Positions 6,873 through 13,173 of a stretch of DNA of 14,676 nt are shown here, piece by piece (positions within the stretch are counted from its first letter, which is position 1; every line of letters starts with the position of its first letter). The stretch is from Dialister sp. UBA7295. GTDB taxonomy: Bacteria; Bacillota; Negativicutes; Veillonellales; Dialisteraceae. Position numbers and translations under genes: made by a program. The notes under the pieces were generated by a model that worked only from the letters and a program-made list of their open reading frames with translations, was not told the DNA's origin and did no database searches. The DNA is taken from NCBI GenBank assembly GCA_002471975.1, contig DKQZ01000033.1:249-14924 (forward strand). The letters run 5' to 3'.

Positions 6873-6873
6873 T

Positions 6874-6914
6874 CCAAAATAAAATCTGCGGAGAAATATT
6901 TCTCCACAGATTTT
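6874..6914 (-). terminator. Terminator overlapping the HEPN gene stop codon
   Basis: A long palindrome, AAAATCTGCGGAGAAAT (6881-6897) with ATTTCTCCACAGATTTT (6898-6914), pairs fully on the minus strand with one G-U and ends in ATTTTGG. It overlaps the stop codon (6913-6915), so this gene, unlike its neighbours, has no heptamer array. Confidence 0.8.
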
Positions 6915-7317
6915 ATTTTTCTTTTTTCAATTCTTCCTGCATCCGGTGTAACCAGACTCCCAGCAGCCGGTCATACATCCCGATGCGGTGTGCCAGGTCA
7001 TCGGCAAATTCCTCATCATAGGTATGGGTTGTCAGATTTCTGTCGTCTACCATGAGCAGAGCCTGCCTCGTTTCCTCTTCATCGAGAAGTCCGGCTTCCC
7101 GGGAAGCCCGGATCACCTTTTTGGGAGAAGCCGCATCGATTCCTTCTATTTCATAAAGGTATGCTTTGGCACATTTCCAAAGAAGTTCAAAGGAAAACTC
7201 AAACCGTTTGATCAGGGCATCTCTTTCCACTTCAGTGATTTCATTTTTTGCCGCCAGCTCGTGAAGTTTTGATAATGCTCTCGTCGCTAATGCAAACCGT
7301 TCCTGAAGTCCTTCCAC
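6913..7317 (-). CDS. HEPN / nucleotidyltransferase substrate-binding protein (HepT-like)
   Basis: A 134-residue, mostly helical protein of the HI0074 family (four-helix HEPN). The Rx4HxY signature is present as R93-NLTT-H98-T-Y100. In characterised HepT toxins this motif belongs to an RNase active site, and its Tyr is AMPylated by the partner MntA. The start is a GTG at 7317, with GGAGG seven bases upstream; it overlaps the end of the preceding MNT gene by 31 bases, implying tight coupling. In known type VII HepT/MntA systems this protein is the toxin and the nucleotidyltransferase neutralises it. Whether this pair is active as a toxin-antitoxin unit, or a housekeeping HEPN/MNT pair, cannot be told from sequence alone. 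Confidence 0.85.
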   Translation of the reverse strand: MEGLQERFALATRALSKLHELAAKNEITEVERDALIKRFEFSFELLWKCAKAYLYEIEGIDAASPKKVIRASREAGLLDEEETRQALLMVDDRNLTTHTYDEEFADDLAHRIGMYDRLLGVWLHRMQEELKKEK

Positions 7318-7598
7318 AGGATTCCCTCCTTTTTGATCCGCCGGCGCAATGGTTCTCCCGCCCGATTCATATCTACCACGTCCACCCGATAAGGACAGGA
7401 TGATTCTTCCAGTCGTTCACGAAGCAAAGCCAGGGTAAATGAAATGTCCCTTCCGCCGCTGTCCACAGCAAGATCCACATCGGAGCTTTTCCGGCCTTCC
7501 CCGCGGGCACGGGAACCAAAGAAATAAATCCGGGCATCTTCATTTTTTAAAGAATCCAGCACGGAATATTTCAATTCATTCATCCACCGGTTTTCCAT
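7287..7598 (-). CDS. Minimal nucleotidyltransferase (MntA-like)
   Basis: A 103-residue MNT-domain protein of the pol-beta superfamily. GS (28-29) followed after ten residues by D40-V-D42 gives the GSx10DxD motif, and the third acidic residue is likely D73 in RVDVVD. All catalytic acids needed for nucleotidyl transfer appear present. The start at 7598 is chosen, not the in-frame ATG at 7676, because GGAGGGAGGAG lies directly upstream and a near-perfect promoter (7629-7658) falls inside the longer frame, so the extra codons would not be transcribed. It is the first gene of a two-gene unit with the HEPN protein downstream; in HepT/MntA systems it acts as the antitoxin by AMPylating the HEPN partner. 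Confidence 0.87.
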   Translation of the reverse strand: MENRWMNELKYSVLDSLKNEDARIYFFGSRARGEGRKSSDVDLAVDSGGRDISFTLALLRERLEESSCPYRVDVVDMNRAGEPLRRRIKKEGILWKDFRNGLH

Positions 7599-7628
7599 GG
7601 CTCCTCCCTCCTTTGCTTTTCTGATTTT

Positions 7629-7658
7629 AGTATAAAGTGAATCGAATTCCTCTGTCAA
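7629..7658 (-). promoter_or_regulatory. Promoter of the MNT-HEPN pair
   Basis: Minus strand TTGACA (7653-7658), 18-bp spacer, TATACT (7629-7634). The expected transcript starts about 25 bases before the MNT start codon, leaving room for the ribosome site. This decides the MNT start. Confidence 0.75.
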
Positions 7659-7919
7659 GGATAGGGCTTTTGCCATTTGAATCTGTCATTTTATTGATTT
7701 AATGATCCCAATCATTCCATTTATTTCAGAGCATCCCGGTGATCCAGGTTCTCCCCCGGTCCGGGTCAATGATTTTTCCCTCAAGCCGGTCGAAGAAATA
7801 ACGTAAAATAATAAATACGGTACTTGCTCTCCCGGGAATCCCTACAAAAGGCACCGAAGGTCCGGATGATGGATGGGAGGTTTCCCTGAACTGCAAATTC
7901 CAAGCATAAAACTTCAGAA
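7659..7919. other. Gene-free stretch with a start-less open frame
   Basis: No convincing gene. On the minus strand one frame runs open from about 7940 down to a stop at 7726-7728 and ends ...DPDRGRTWITGML, but it has no usable start codon or ribosome site and I do not recognise it. It could be the tail of a deleted gene or chance. Confidence 0.3.
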
Positions 7920-7922
7920 AAT

Positions 7923-7949
7923 AAAAAGAAGCTCACTGAGCTTCTTTTT
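7923..7949. terminator. Near-symmetrical hairpin with T-tracts on both strands
   Basis: AAAAAGAAGCTCA / TGAGCTTCTTTTT forms a hairpin flanked by A and T runs, so it can act on either strand. For the substrate-binding protein transcript it would be a second, backup terminator after 8032-8058. Confidence 0.65.
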
Positions 7950-8017
7950 ATTTGGAAATATAATCCTTCCCTTTCCGGGCCTGATTTTCCTTCCCCGGCA
8001 CCCGATGCAAAGGCTTT

Positions 8018-8058
8018 GAAATATAAAAAATGGGCGCCTGTATCATTTCAAGGCGCCC
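8018..8058 (-). terminator. Rho-independent terminator of the substrate-binding protein gene
   Basis: Minus strand GGGCGCC (8052-8058) pairs with GGCGCCC (8032-8038) around a 13-base loop, followed by ATTTTTTATATTTC. It is the same stem family as those after the MerR and asparaginase genes. Confidence 0.8.
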
Positions 8059-8063
8059 ACCTT

Positions 8064-8112
8064 CACGAATTACGGATCACGGACCACGGACCACGAATCA
8101 CGGACCACGAAT
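8064..8112 (-). repeat. Seven-unit heptamer array after the substrate-binding protein gene
   Basis: Plus-strand units are CACGAAT, TACGGAT, CACGGAC, CACGGAC, CACGAAT, CACGGAC, CACGAAT, with no interruption. The array starts five bases from the terminator stem and ends about 30 bases from the stop codon (8144-8146). The words are close to those after the MerR gene. Confidence 0.85.
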
Positions 8113-8143
8113 CAGACCATATGACTCAAACCCATACACTCAA

Positions 8144-9295
8144 TTATTTCGCCAAAGCAAATTTCCCATCTTTCACTTCCAGAAGGACGAGGTCCACTTT
8201 CGGAGTCCCTTTATTTTCAAAGCTCATGGGACCTGCCACGGTTTCCATATTTTTGATGGTCGCCATGGCTTCGCGGATTTTCTTCGTATCAGTCGTAGTT
8301 CCTGCTTTTTCCATGGCTTCTGCCACGTATTTCACGGCCAGGTACCCGCAGGCTGCAAACTGGTCAGGATCTTTGTTATATTTCTTTTTGAATGCTGCCA
8401 CGAAATCCTCAGTGAGTTTACTCTTTCTGTCCGGTGCCCACATGGAGGAAACGTAGGTATTGTTGGAAGCATTCCCTGCCAGTTTCATCAGTTCCGGGGA
8501 AGCAAAGCCGTTATCGCCAAGGACCGGCTGGTTCATACCGAGGGTTCTCATTTTCTTCAGGATCAGCGCCCCTTCCTGGTAATAAGCGGCGAGGATCACC
8601 ACGTCCGGATTCAAAGGCTGGATTTTCGTCAGCTGGGCGGAGAAATCGGTGTCCTTATCGGCAAAGGTCTCGGTAGCGATAATGTTTACCCCTTCCGCTT
8701 CGAGGGACCGTTTGAAGACTTTGTAGGCCGAAACCTGGTGCTCGTTATTGGAGGAGTACAGGATGGCCGCCGTCTTGTAGCCCAGTTTCTGATGGGTCTT
8801 CTTCACGGTATTCGGGATATTTTCCGATTCCGGCACGCATACGCGGAAAAGGTAATCATACCCGTCAGTGACTCCTTCTGCCGTTACGGCGACTCCGATG
8901 GTCGGAATTTTTGCCTGCTCCACCAGTTTACCGATGGCTTTATATTCCGAGGAGAGCACGGGTCCCACGATGACTGCTTCTTTCCGGGAAATCATCTTCT
9001 GGATGACATTGACCGCCTGGCTCACCTGGCCTTTCGTGTCCATTTCATTGACTTCGAAATGGATTTTTCCGCCTTTGTTGATTTCTTCGACAGCCATGTC
9101 AAAACCTTCTTTTTCACCAAGGCCATAGGCCGCTACCGGTCCGGTGGAAGCGGTAGCAAAACCGATTTTTGCCACTTTGGCGCCTTCCATCGGTTTGGAA
9201 GACGCTTTCTCTCCTCCGCATCCGGAGACGGCAAAGACTGCCCCGGCCACCATCAATGCCAATGCTGCTTTTTTCATCCATCTACCCATGCTCAT
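8144..9295 (-). CDS. Branched-chain amino acid-type ABC substrate-binding lipoprotein
   Basis: A 383-residue exported protein of the Peripla_BP_6 (LivJ/LivK) family that would capture branched-chain amino acids or similar ligands at the cell surface. A basic N-terminus and hydrophobic segment (7-23) lead to the lipobox VSGC with the lipidated Cys at residue 26. The mature part opens KIGFATASTGPVAAYGLGEKEGFDMAVEEIN, typical of the fold, and continues with two alternating lobes (VIVGPVLSSEY, PTIGVAVTAEGVT, DVVILAAYYQEGALILKKMR). The start at 9295 is chosen because GAGAGG lies eight bases upstream; in-frame ATGs at 9289 and 9277 are alternatives. No LivHMGF permease or ATPase genes adjoin it in this window, so it must work with a transporter encoded elsewhere. 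A T-box leader with a probable Val specifier lies upstream, agreeing with a branched-chain ligand. Confidence 0.92.
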   Translation of the reverse strand: MSMGRWMKKAALALMVAGAVFAVSGCGGEKASSKPMEGAKVAKIGFATASTGPVAAYGLGEKEGFDMAVEEINKGGKIHFEVNEMDTKGQVSQAVNVIQKMISRKEAVIVGPVLSSEYKAIGKLVEQAKIPTIGVAVTAEGVTDGYDYLFRVCVPESENIPNTVKKTHQKLGYKTAAILYSSNNEHQVSAYKVFKRSLEAEGVNIIATETFADKDTDFSAQLTKIQPLNPDVVILAAYYQEGALILKKMRTLGMNQPVLGDNGFASPELMKLAGNASNNTYVSSMWAPDRKSKLTEDFVAAFKKKYNKDPDQFAACGYLAVKYVAEAMEKAGTTTDTKKIREAMATIKNMETVAGPMSFENKGTPKVDLVLLEVKDGKFALAK

Positions 9296-9331
9296 AAGTT
9301 TTACCTCTCTTTCCTGACCATTCATTCCATC

Positions 9332-9420
9332 AAAAAGCCCCTGCCGAAAAGAATCGGCAGGGGCGCCTGGCGCGGTACCACCCTGGTTTGTCGCTCTGCT
9401 TTCAGGGGCGTGAAAAGGAT
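9332..9420 (-). promoter_or_regulatory. Second T-box antiterminator/terminator module without Stem I
   Basis: The minus strand reads AGGGTGGTACCGCG (9371-9384), the conserved T-box bulge sequence, followed by a strong terminator GCCCCTGCCGA / TCGGCAGGGGC (9354-9364 and 9337-9347) with TTTTTG. Only about 40 bases separate it from the upstream terminator, too few for another Stem I. It ends about 35 bases before the start of the substrate-binding protein gene. Confidence 0.8.
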
Positions 9421-9425
9421 GGAAA

Positions 9426-9661
9426 TAAAAAAGGCGCCTGCCCGCCAATGCGGACAAGGGCGACCTGCGCGTTACCACCTTGTTTTATACTCCGGCTGAA
9501 AGCCTTCTCCGTAACGGGGATGTCCGCCCGGAATTACTCGCTTTCGCTTTCCACCGGGACACTCTCGAGTGACTTGTAAAGATTCCACCGCTGACTTTCA
9601 CCATACGTCAGCTCTCTGCAGATTTCCTCTAAACTGGGCTCGTTCCTTGTGCTTGGAATGT
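9426..9661 (-). promoter_or_regulatory. Complete T-box riboswitch, probable valine specifier
   Basis: Read on the minus strand, Stem I begins near GAACGAG, has the distal AGAGAGCUGAC...GUCAG hairpin (9591-9617) and returns through a specifier region in which GUC (9571-9573) precedes ACUCGAG. By position relative to the usual 'codon-A-C' context, GUC (Val) is the best candidate codon. Downstream come AAGGTGGTAACGCG (9468-9481), the T-box sequence that pairs with the tRNA acceptor end, and a GC-rich terminator ending in TTTTTTATTT (9426-9465). Uncharged tRNA-Val should favour antitermination and expression of the transporter component. Confidence 0.85.
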
Positions 9662-9668
9662 TGAAACT

Positions 9669-9697
9669 AGAATACAGGATAAACTTACCTATGTCAA
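9669..9697 (-). promoter_or_regulatory. Promoter of the T-box leader
   Basis: Minus strand TTGACA (9692-9697), 17-bp spacer, TATTCT (9669-9674). The transcript should begin near 9661, giving a leader of about 365 bases that contains both T-box modules. Confidence 0.8.
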
Positions 9698-9775
9698 GGA
9701 AATAATTCTTTAGCATGCTAAAAGGGCTCTGCCCTATTCTCACAATATAATGAATGCCCCTGAATGAAAAAGTAA

Positions 9776-9803
9776 TCAGTGCTCAGTTCTCAGTGATCAG
9801 TGA
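9776..9803. repeat. Heptamer array upstream of the T-box promoter
   Basis: Four units TCAGTGC, TCAGTTC, TCAGTGA, TCAGTGA. On the minus strand each unit contains TGA or a near match. Unlike the other arrays it does not follow a gene, and no terminator hairpin adjoins it, so it may be the remnant of a lost gene end. Confidence 0.7.
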
Positions 9804-9912
9804 AAGAGGCCCGCATCAAATTCGGATAGCAGGCTATTTTTATATATGGGTTCTCATTCGGGACAGGAAAATAATCCATATATTCAAAATCTCATAGCGG
9901 CTTTTCTATCTT

Positions 9913-9993
9913 CTTACACTTTTTCAAGGGAGTTTTGGGGGAATTTTACACTTTTTCAAAGGAGTTTTCACAAAAATTCACACTTTTCCCTGA
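9913..9993. repeat. 32-bp period direct repeat
   Basis: TTACACTTTTTCAA followed by GGGAGTTTT (9914-9936) recurs as TTACACTTTTTCAA plus AGGAGTTTT (9946-9968), and a partial third TTCACACTTTTCCC follows at about 9978. Two and a half copies are too few for a CRISPR array, and no cas genes are seen. The stretch 9804-10180 has no credible gene; the 65-codon plus-strand open frame over it just translates the repeat. Confidence 0.7.
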
Positions 9994-10174
9994 AATCATC
10001 TGCCGTTCCAAATCGGAAAAGCCTGTCCATATCATTTCTTTGACCATTTTCCGCCGCCGGCAAGTCTTATCCTTATGAGGAAGAAGTGGTCATTTTACCG
10101 ATTTTCCGTAATGAATGTCCATCCGTCCCTTAAGCCTCCCTGAGCAGATCAAAGTCCGAAATCTTCTTTTCCCT

Positions 10175-10245
10175 GTAAAAAATGAGCGGCGCACCAGCGC
10201 CGCCACCTTCCCGAACCCCGAATACCGCAGTTGACTCAGGTCATT
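10175..10245 (-). repeat. Repeat element with ACCA/TGGT-loop hairpin
   Basis: Hairpin GCGGCGC-ACCA-GCGCCGC (10186-10203) flanked on the left by CTGTAAAAAATGA (T-tract on the minus strand) and on the right by CACCTTCCCGAACCCCGAATACCGC and TTGACTCAGG. The right block (10214-10242) reappears inverted at about 3142-3172 after the 2386 gene. It is a minus-oriented terminator module. Confidence 0.7.
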
Positions 10246-10337
10246 GTAAATACCGGAAGTCTCGAAGCAATTACGTTACGCATGAAAACTTTCCAGTCAC
10301 TTTCCATTCTGACCATCGTACGCCCCTCCTGCCCTCA

Positions 10338-10357
10338 CCCTCCCGGACGCGGGAGGG
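10338..10357. repeat. Perfect inverted repeat CCCTCCCG / CGGGAGGG
   Basis: An 8-bp perfect stem with a GACG loop and no T-tract on either side. Function unknown. The surrounding 10246-10445 holds no gene that I can support. Confidence 0.5.
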
Positions 10358-10447
10358 ACGCACGGAATCACTTATATCCATAGCGACTTGTACGTTCTTA
10401 CTCTGCCAGCATCGATATTGACACTATTAATATACAGAACGAGCTTT

Positions 10448-10610
10448 TCGCCTAGCCTGTGCAAAGCCCCCATATAAAAAATGTGCCCCATCAGGGGCAC
10501 ACCCTCCCGCACCCCGCATCCCGCACCCCGAAATCTCGGAATGGACACAAAAGGGGCGTGCCGTGGTGAGGCTAATTCCCGAATATCGTTAGCGTCTCAA
10601 TCCGTCTTAT
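10448..10610 (-). repeat. Full-length repeat element at the end of the NifHDK-like operon
   Basis: Gene-oriented (minus strand) order: GATTGAGACGC, TATTCGGGAATTAGCCTCACC (about 10562-10582), a variable spacer, TCCATTCCGAGATTTCGGGG, heptamers CCCGCAC / CCCGCAT / CCCGCAC / CCCGAAA / TCTCGGA (plus strand 10506-10540), the TGAT-loop hairpin, then ATTTTTTATATGGGGGC and TTTGCACAGGC. The copy at 14413-14573 matches it block by block. Confidence 0.8.
10472..10500 (-). terminator. Terminator of the NifHDK-like operon
   Basis: Minus strand GTGCCCC-TGAT-GGGGCAC (10483-10500) followed by ATTTTTTATATGG, about 120 bases after the stop of the NifK-like gene. Confidence 0.85.
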
Positions 10611-10622
10611 CTGACAAATGCC

Positions 10623-11891
10623 TCAATCCTTCCTTTTCTCCGCAATCCCTGCGTTGAAGACTCTTTCGAAGAGCCGGGCTGCCCCGGCAAGGCCATAGAG
10701 GGGCGTAGAATCGGCCAGCATTTCTTCATAGACGGGACGGAAAATGGGAATGAACCTTGCTTTCTTTCCGAGCCGCCCGAGTCTCGTGGTTTCATGGGAG
10801 CTTCCAAGGAGGAGTCCTCCCTGCCATGCTTTATAGTCTTCATTGATTTCCGCATCATCGGCCCTTACGGTACGAATGATATCGGCCGCCGGAATCTTGA
10901 TTTCTGACGGTTCCTGCTGATGGACGATGAGTTTCCCCGTATCCGCCCATTCGCCGCGCACCGTTTCCGCAATGGCAGAAGCGTCGGATGGCCAGGCAGA
11001 GACCAGGATTTCGTCGAACCAGAGCTGTCCCCAGAGGGACTGCATGCCTCCCCCCAGATGGGTGAGGTGCCGTTTGAGGTCTGCCGCTTCCTTTGCCGCT
11101 TTTGAAAGATTCATAACGGGCAGCGCTTCTTTGATTTTTTCCAGCCATTTCATGGTGACTTCGGTGCCCGCCGGAAGGCCCGTTTCTATGTAAGGCACAT
11201 GGAAATCTGTTTCCATCCGTTTGGCTGCTTTTTCAGAAAGTTCGGGGCGCACCACGATATTCAGCTCTGCCGATGGCATATTCATGATTTCTTCCCAGGT
11301 GCTGCCGGCCCCGGGGATGCCATTGACTGTCAGGCCGCACATTTCAAGGAGCCGTTTGATTTCCAGGGCATTTTCCTTCCCTTTCAGGTCGGAAAGGGAA
11401 AGACCCAGCACGTTCACTGTATGTTTCACCGTGGGGAGCGGCTTCATTTCATCCATCACCCGGAGGAAGGCCTGCTGGTATCCTTTGGCAAAGTCGCCCT
11501 TGAGTCCGCCGGAGTCCGCCGCATAGACGGGCCAGGGAAGGTCTTGACTTGATGCGATGCCCGATACATCGTCTCCTACCAGCGATATAGAGCAGTTGCT
11601 CTGGATGAAGACACGATCAAATTTCCCCATCTGCTGAATCATTTCAAAGCCCTTCAACAGATCTTTTTCCGTGCCATAGACGAGAGACTCCTGCCCCGGC
11701 TGGGTGCAGTAGAAACGGTTCCGCGCCGTTTCATCCAGATCATCCACATATTTCATGGCATAGAAATAGCACCAGAGAGGCCCATTCACCATGACGAAAC
11801 TTCCGGGAATGGAGGAGAAAAAGGCGGCGGACCCTGTGAGTCCACAGGTGGCGGTGTGATTGCAGGCCGCTTCCCATTCAGGCTTCCACAT
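10623..11891 (-). CDS. Nitrogenase component 1-like protein, NifK-like subunit
   Basis: A 422-residue member of the nitrogenase component 1 superfamily and the probable second subunit of the reductase. Cysteines 16 (TATCGLTG), 41 (NGPLWC) and 100 (QSNCSISLVGDDV) are spaced 25 and 59 apart, nearly as the P-cluster ligands 70, 95 and 153 of NifK. The C-terminal GSSHET, IFRPVYEEM and TPLYGLAGAARLFERV segments are family-typical. NifK of true nitrogenase is about 520 residues, so this is a compact form. The start at 11891 is chosen because AAAGGAGG lies seven bases upstream; it overlaps the stop of the NifD-like gene by 14 bases, indicating translational coupling. Its substrate cannot be deduced. 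Relatives include protochlorophyllide and chlorophyllide reductases, CfbD and methylthio-alkane reductase. Confidence 0.85.
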   Translation of the reverse strand: MWKPEWEAACNHTATCGLTGSAAFFSSIPGSFVMVNGPLWCYFYAMKYVDDLDETARNRFYCTQPGQESLVYGTEKDLLKGFEMIQQMGKFDRVFIQSNCSISLVGDDVSGIASSQDLPWPVYAADSGGLKGDFAKGYQQAFLRVMDEMKPLPTVKHTVNVLGLSLSDLKGKENALEIKRLLEMCGLTVNGIPGAGSTWEEIMNMPSAELNIVVRPELSEKAAKRMETDFHVPYIETGLPAGTEVTMKWLEKIKEALPVMNLSKAAKEAADLKRHLTHLGGGMQSLWGQLWFDEILVSAWPSDASAIAETVRGEWADTGKLIVHQQEPSEIKIPAADIIRTVRADDAEINEDYKAWQGGLLLGSSHETTRLGRLGKKARFIPIFRPVYEEMLADSTPLYGLAGAARLFERVFNAGIAEKRKD

Positions 11892-13173
11892 AAGCGATTC
11901 CTCCTTTCGTGCCATACCGGCAGATGAGATGGGCGATAGCCCGGAGCATGGCTTTTTCCCCCGCCGTCCCGGCAAGCGGAATCATGGGGATGAAAAGCTG
12001 TTTCGTCTTCGTGCTGTAAATTTCATTTGTAACCAGTAGAATATCTGATGAATCCATCACCGGTCCGCTGTCTTTCCCGTCAATGATGGGCGCATCGCTG
12101 ACTTTGCGGAAATTCTCCGTAAGCACTACTTTTTCTTCCGGCTTCAGGTTGTCCAGAAGAATTAAGGAGGAAATAGAAATACCCAGCCAGGACAGGGACT
12201 CTGCCGTTTCGCCGGGATTGTACCAGCGGGGCGGGCGGCCCGTGACGATGGCCGCTTTTCTGCCCATCGTCCTGTCTTTGATGGTGGAAATATAATTCTC
12301 GATATCTCTTTCCTCTTCGGAAAGCACTTCTTTCGCCCGTTCTTCCTGTCCCGTCATTTCACCGACTTTGAGGATCCACTCCTTCGTGGCCTGCCAGCCC
12401 ACGGGGAAACTGTTTCCAAGCGATTTCACATCAAACTCTTTTTCCAAACGGTCTGCCAGTTTCAGCAATTCTCCTGCGTTCCCTGCAAAACCGAGCATCA
12501 CTGAATATTCGGCCGACGGGATTTCTTTCCATTCCTCAAAAGGCACGTAGCCGGGGAACTGGTATCGTACTTCAAGGCCGAACTTTTCCAGAAGTCTTGC
12601 TGCTTCCCGCGCGTACTGGCCGGCAGGTCCCATCTGGTCCCCCAGAAGGACCACCCGTCCTTTCCCCTTTTCCTGTTTCCTAAAGAAGCGGTCCACTATG
12701 GCATTGGCCGTCTTGTAGTAGCCATCGCCGTATTCTCCGCCCAGAAAGCCCGCAAATGGCATGCAGAGGATGGGAATACCATACTCCATTTCCGCATCTT
12801 CACAGACCCCTTCCACATCATCCCCGATGACCCCGGCTACACAGGAAGAAGCAACAATGATGCATTTCGGATGGTAGGTCTCCACTGTATATTTCATACA
12901 GTCCCTGAGGCGGTCGGCCCCTCCGAAAATACTGTCCTTTTCCCGAAGATTCGAGGAAATAAGGGGCACTGCATGAGGAAATTCCTTTCCTCCGTCCGCA
13001 AGCACCCGGAATCTGGCCCCCATATCCATGAAAGAAGCCACATGGGTGCAGCCCAGGGGACTGTGGAATATCACAGCCACGCCCTCGCAAAAAGCGGCTG
13101 CCTTCCAGACCCCCGGCATGGTACAGGAGGTGGAAGTCGTCTTTGTGAGAAGCCACTTTGTCTTAGGTTCCAT
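11878..13173 (-). CDS. Nitrogenase component 1-like protein, NifD-like subunit
   Basis: A 431-residue nitrogenase component 1 protein. Cysteines 17 (SCTMPG), 42 (HSPLGC) and 111 (ASSCVAGVIGDDV) line up with the three P-cluster ligands of NifD (62, 88, 154). In the middle and C-terminal parts I find no cysteine in the 200-300 region and no His in a context like that of His442, so the two residues that hold FeMo-cofactor in NifD appear to be absent. The protein is thus unlikely to be a dinitrogen-reducing NifD. The ATG at 13173 is preferred over a TTG at 13203. It overlaps the NifH-like stop by 11 bases; only a weak GGAAAGG lies upstream, so translation is probably coupled. With the NifK-like protein it should form the catalytic tetramer that takes electrons from the NifH-like protein. 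Confidence 0.87.
   Translation of the reverse strand: MEPKTKWLLTKTTSTSCTMPGVWKAAAFCEGVAVIFHSPLGCTHVASFMDMGARFRVLADGGKEFPHAVPLISSNLREKDSIFGGADRLRDCMKYTVETYHPKCIIVASSCVAGVIGDDVEGVCEDAEMEYGIPILCMPFAGFLGGEYGDGYYKTANAIVDRFFRKQEKGKGRVVLLGDQMGPAGQYAREAARLLEKFGLEVRYQFPGYVPFEEWKEIPSAEYSVMLGFAGNAGELLKLADRLEKEFDVKSLGNSFPVGWQATKEWILKVGEMTGQEERAKEVLSEEERDIENYISTIKDRTMGRKAAIVTGRPPRWYNPGETAESLSWLGISISSLILLDNLKPEEKVVLTENFRKVSDAPIIDGKDSGPVMDSSDILLVTNEIYSTKTKQLFIPMIPLAGTAGEKAMLRAIAHLICRYGTKGGIAYVEA

Noticed and set aside
7287..7676. Longer MNT protein starting at 7676
   Set aside because: No ribosome site precedes 7676, whereas the extension contains a near-perfect promoter and 7598 has a strong GGAGG site.
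7726..7940. Minus-strand open frame ending DPDRGRTWITGML
   Set aside because: It has no start codon or ribosome site, overlaps the 7923-7949 hairpin, and shows no recognisable family; possibly a gene remnant, but not supportable.
8064..8112. CRISPR array
   Set aside because: Units are 7 bp, contiguous and without spacers; no cas genes are seen.
8030..9499. A 489-codon plus-strand open frame opposite the substrate-binding protein gene
   Set aside because: It is antisense to a clear lipoprotein gene and its T-box, starts inside repeat sequence, and its composition (rich in His, Phe, Arg) is that of a reverse-strand shadow.
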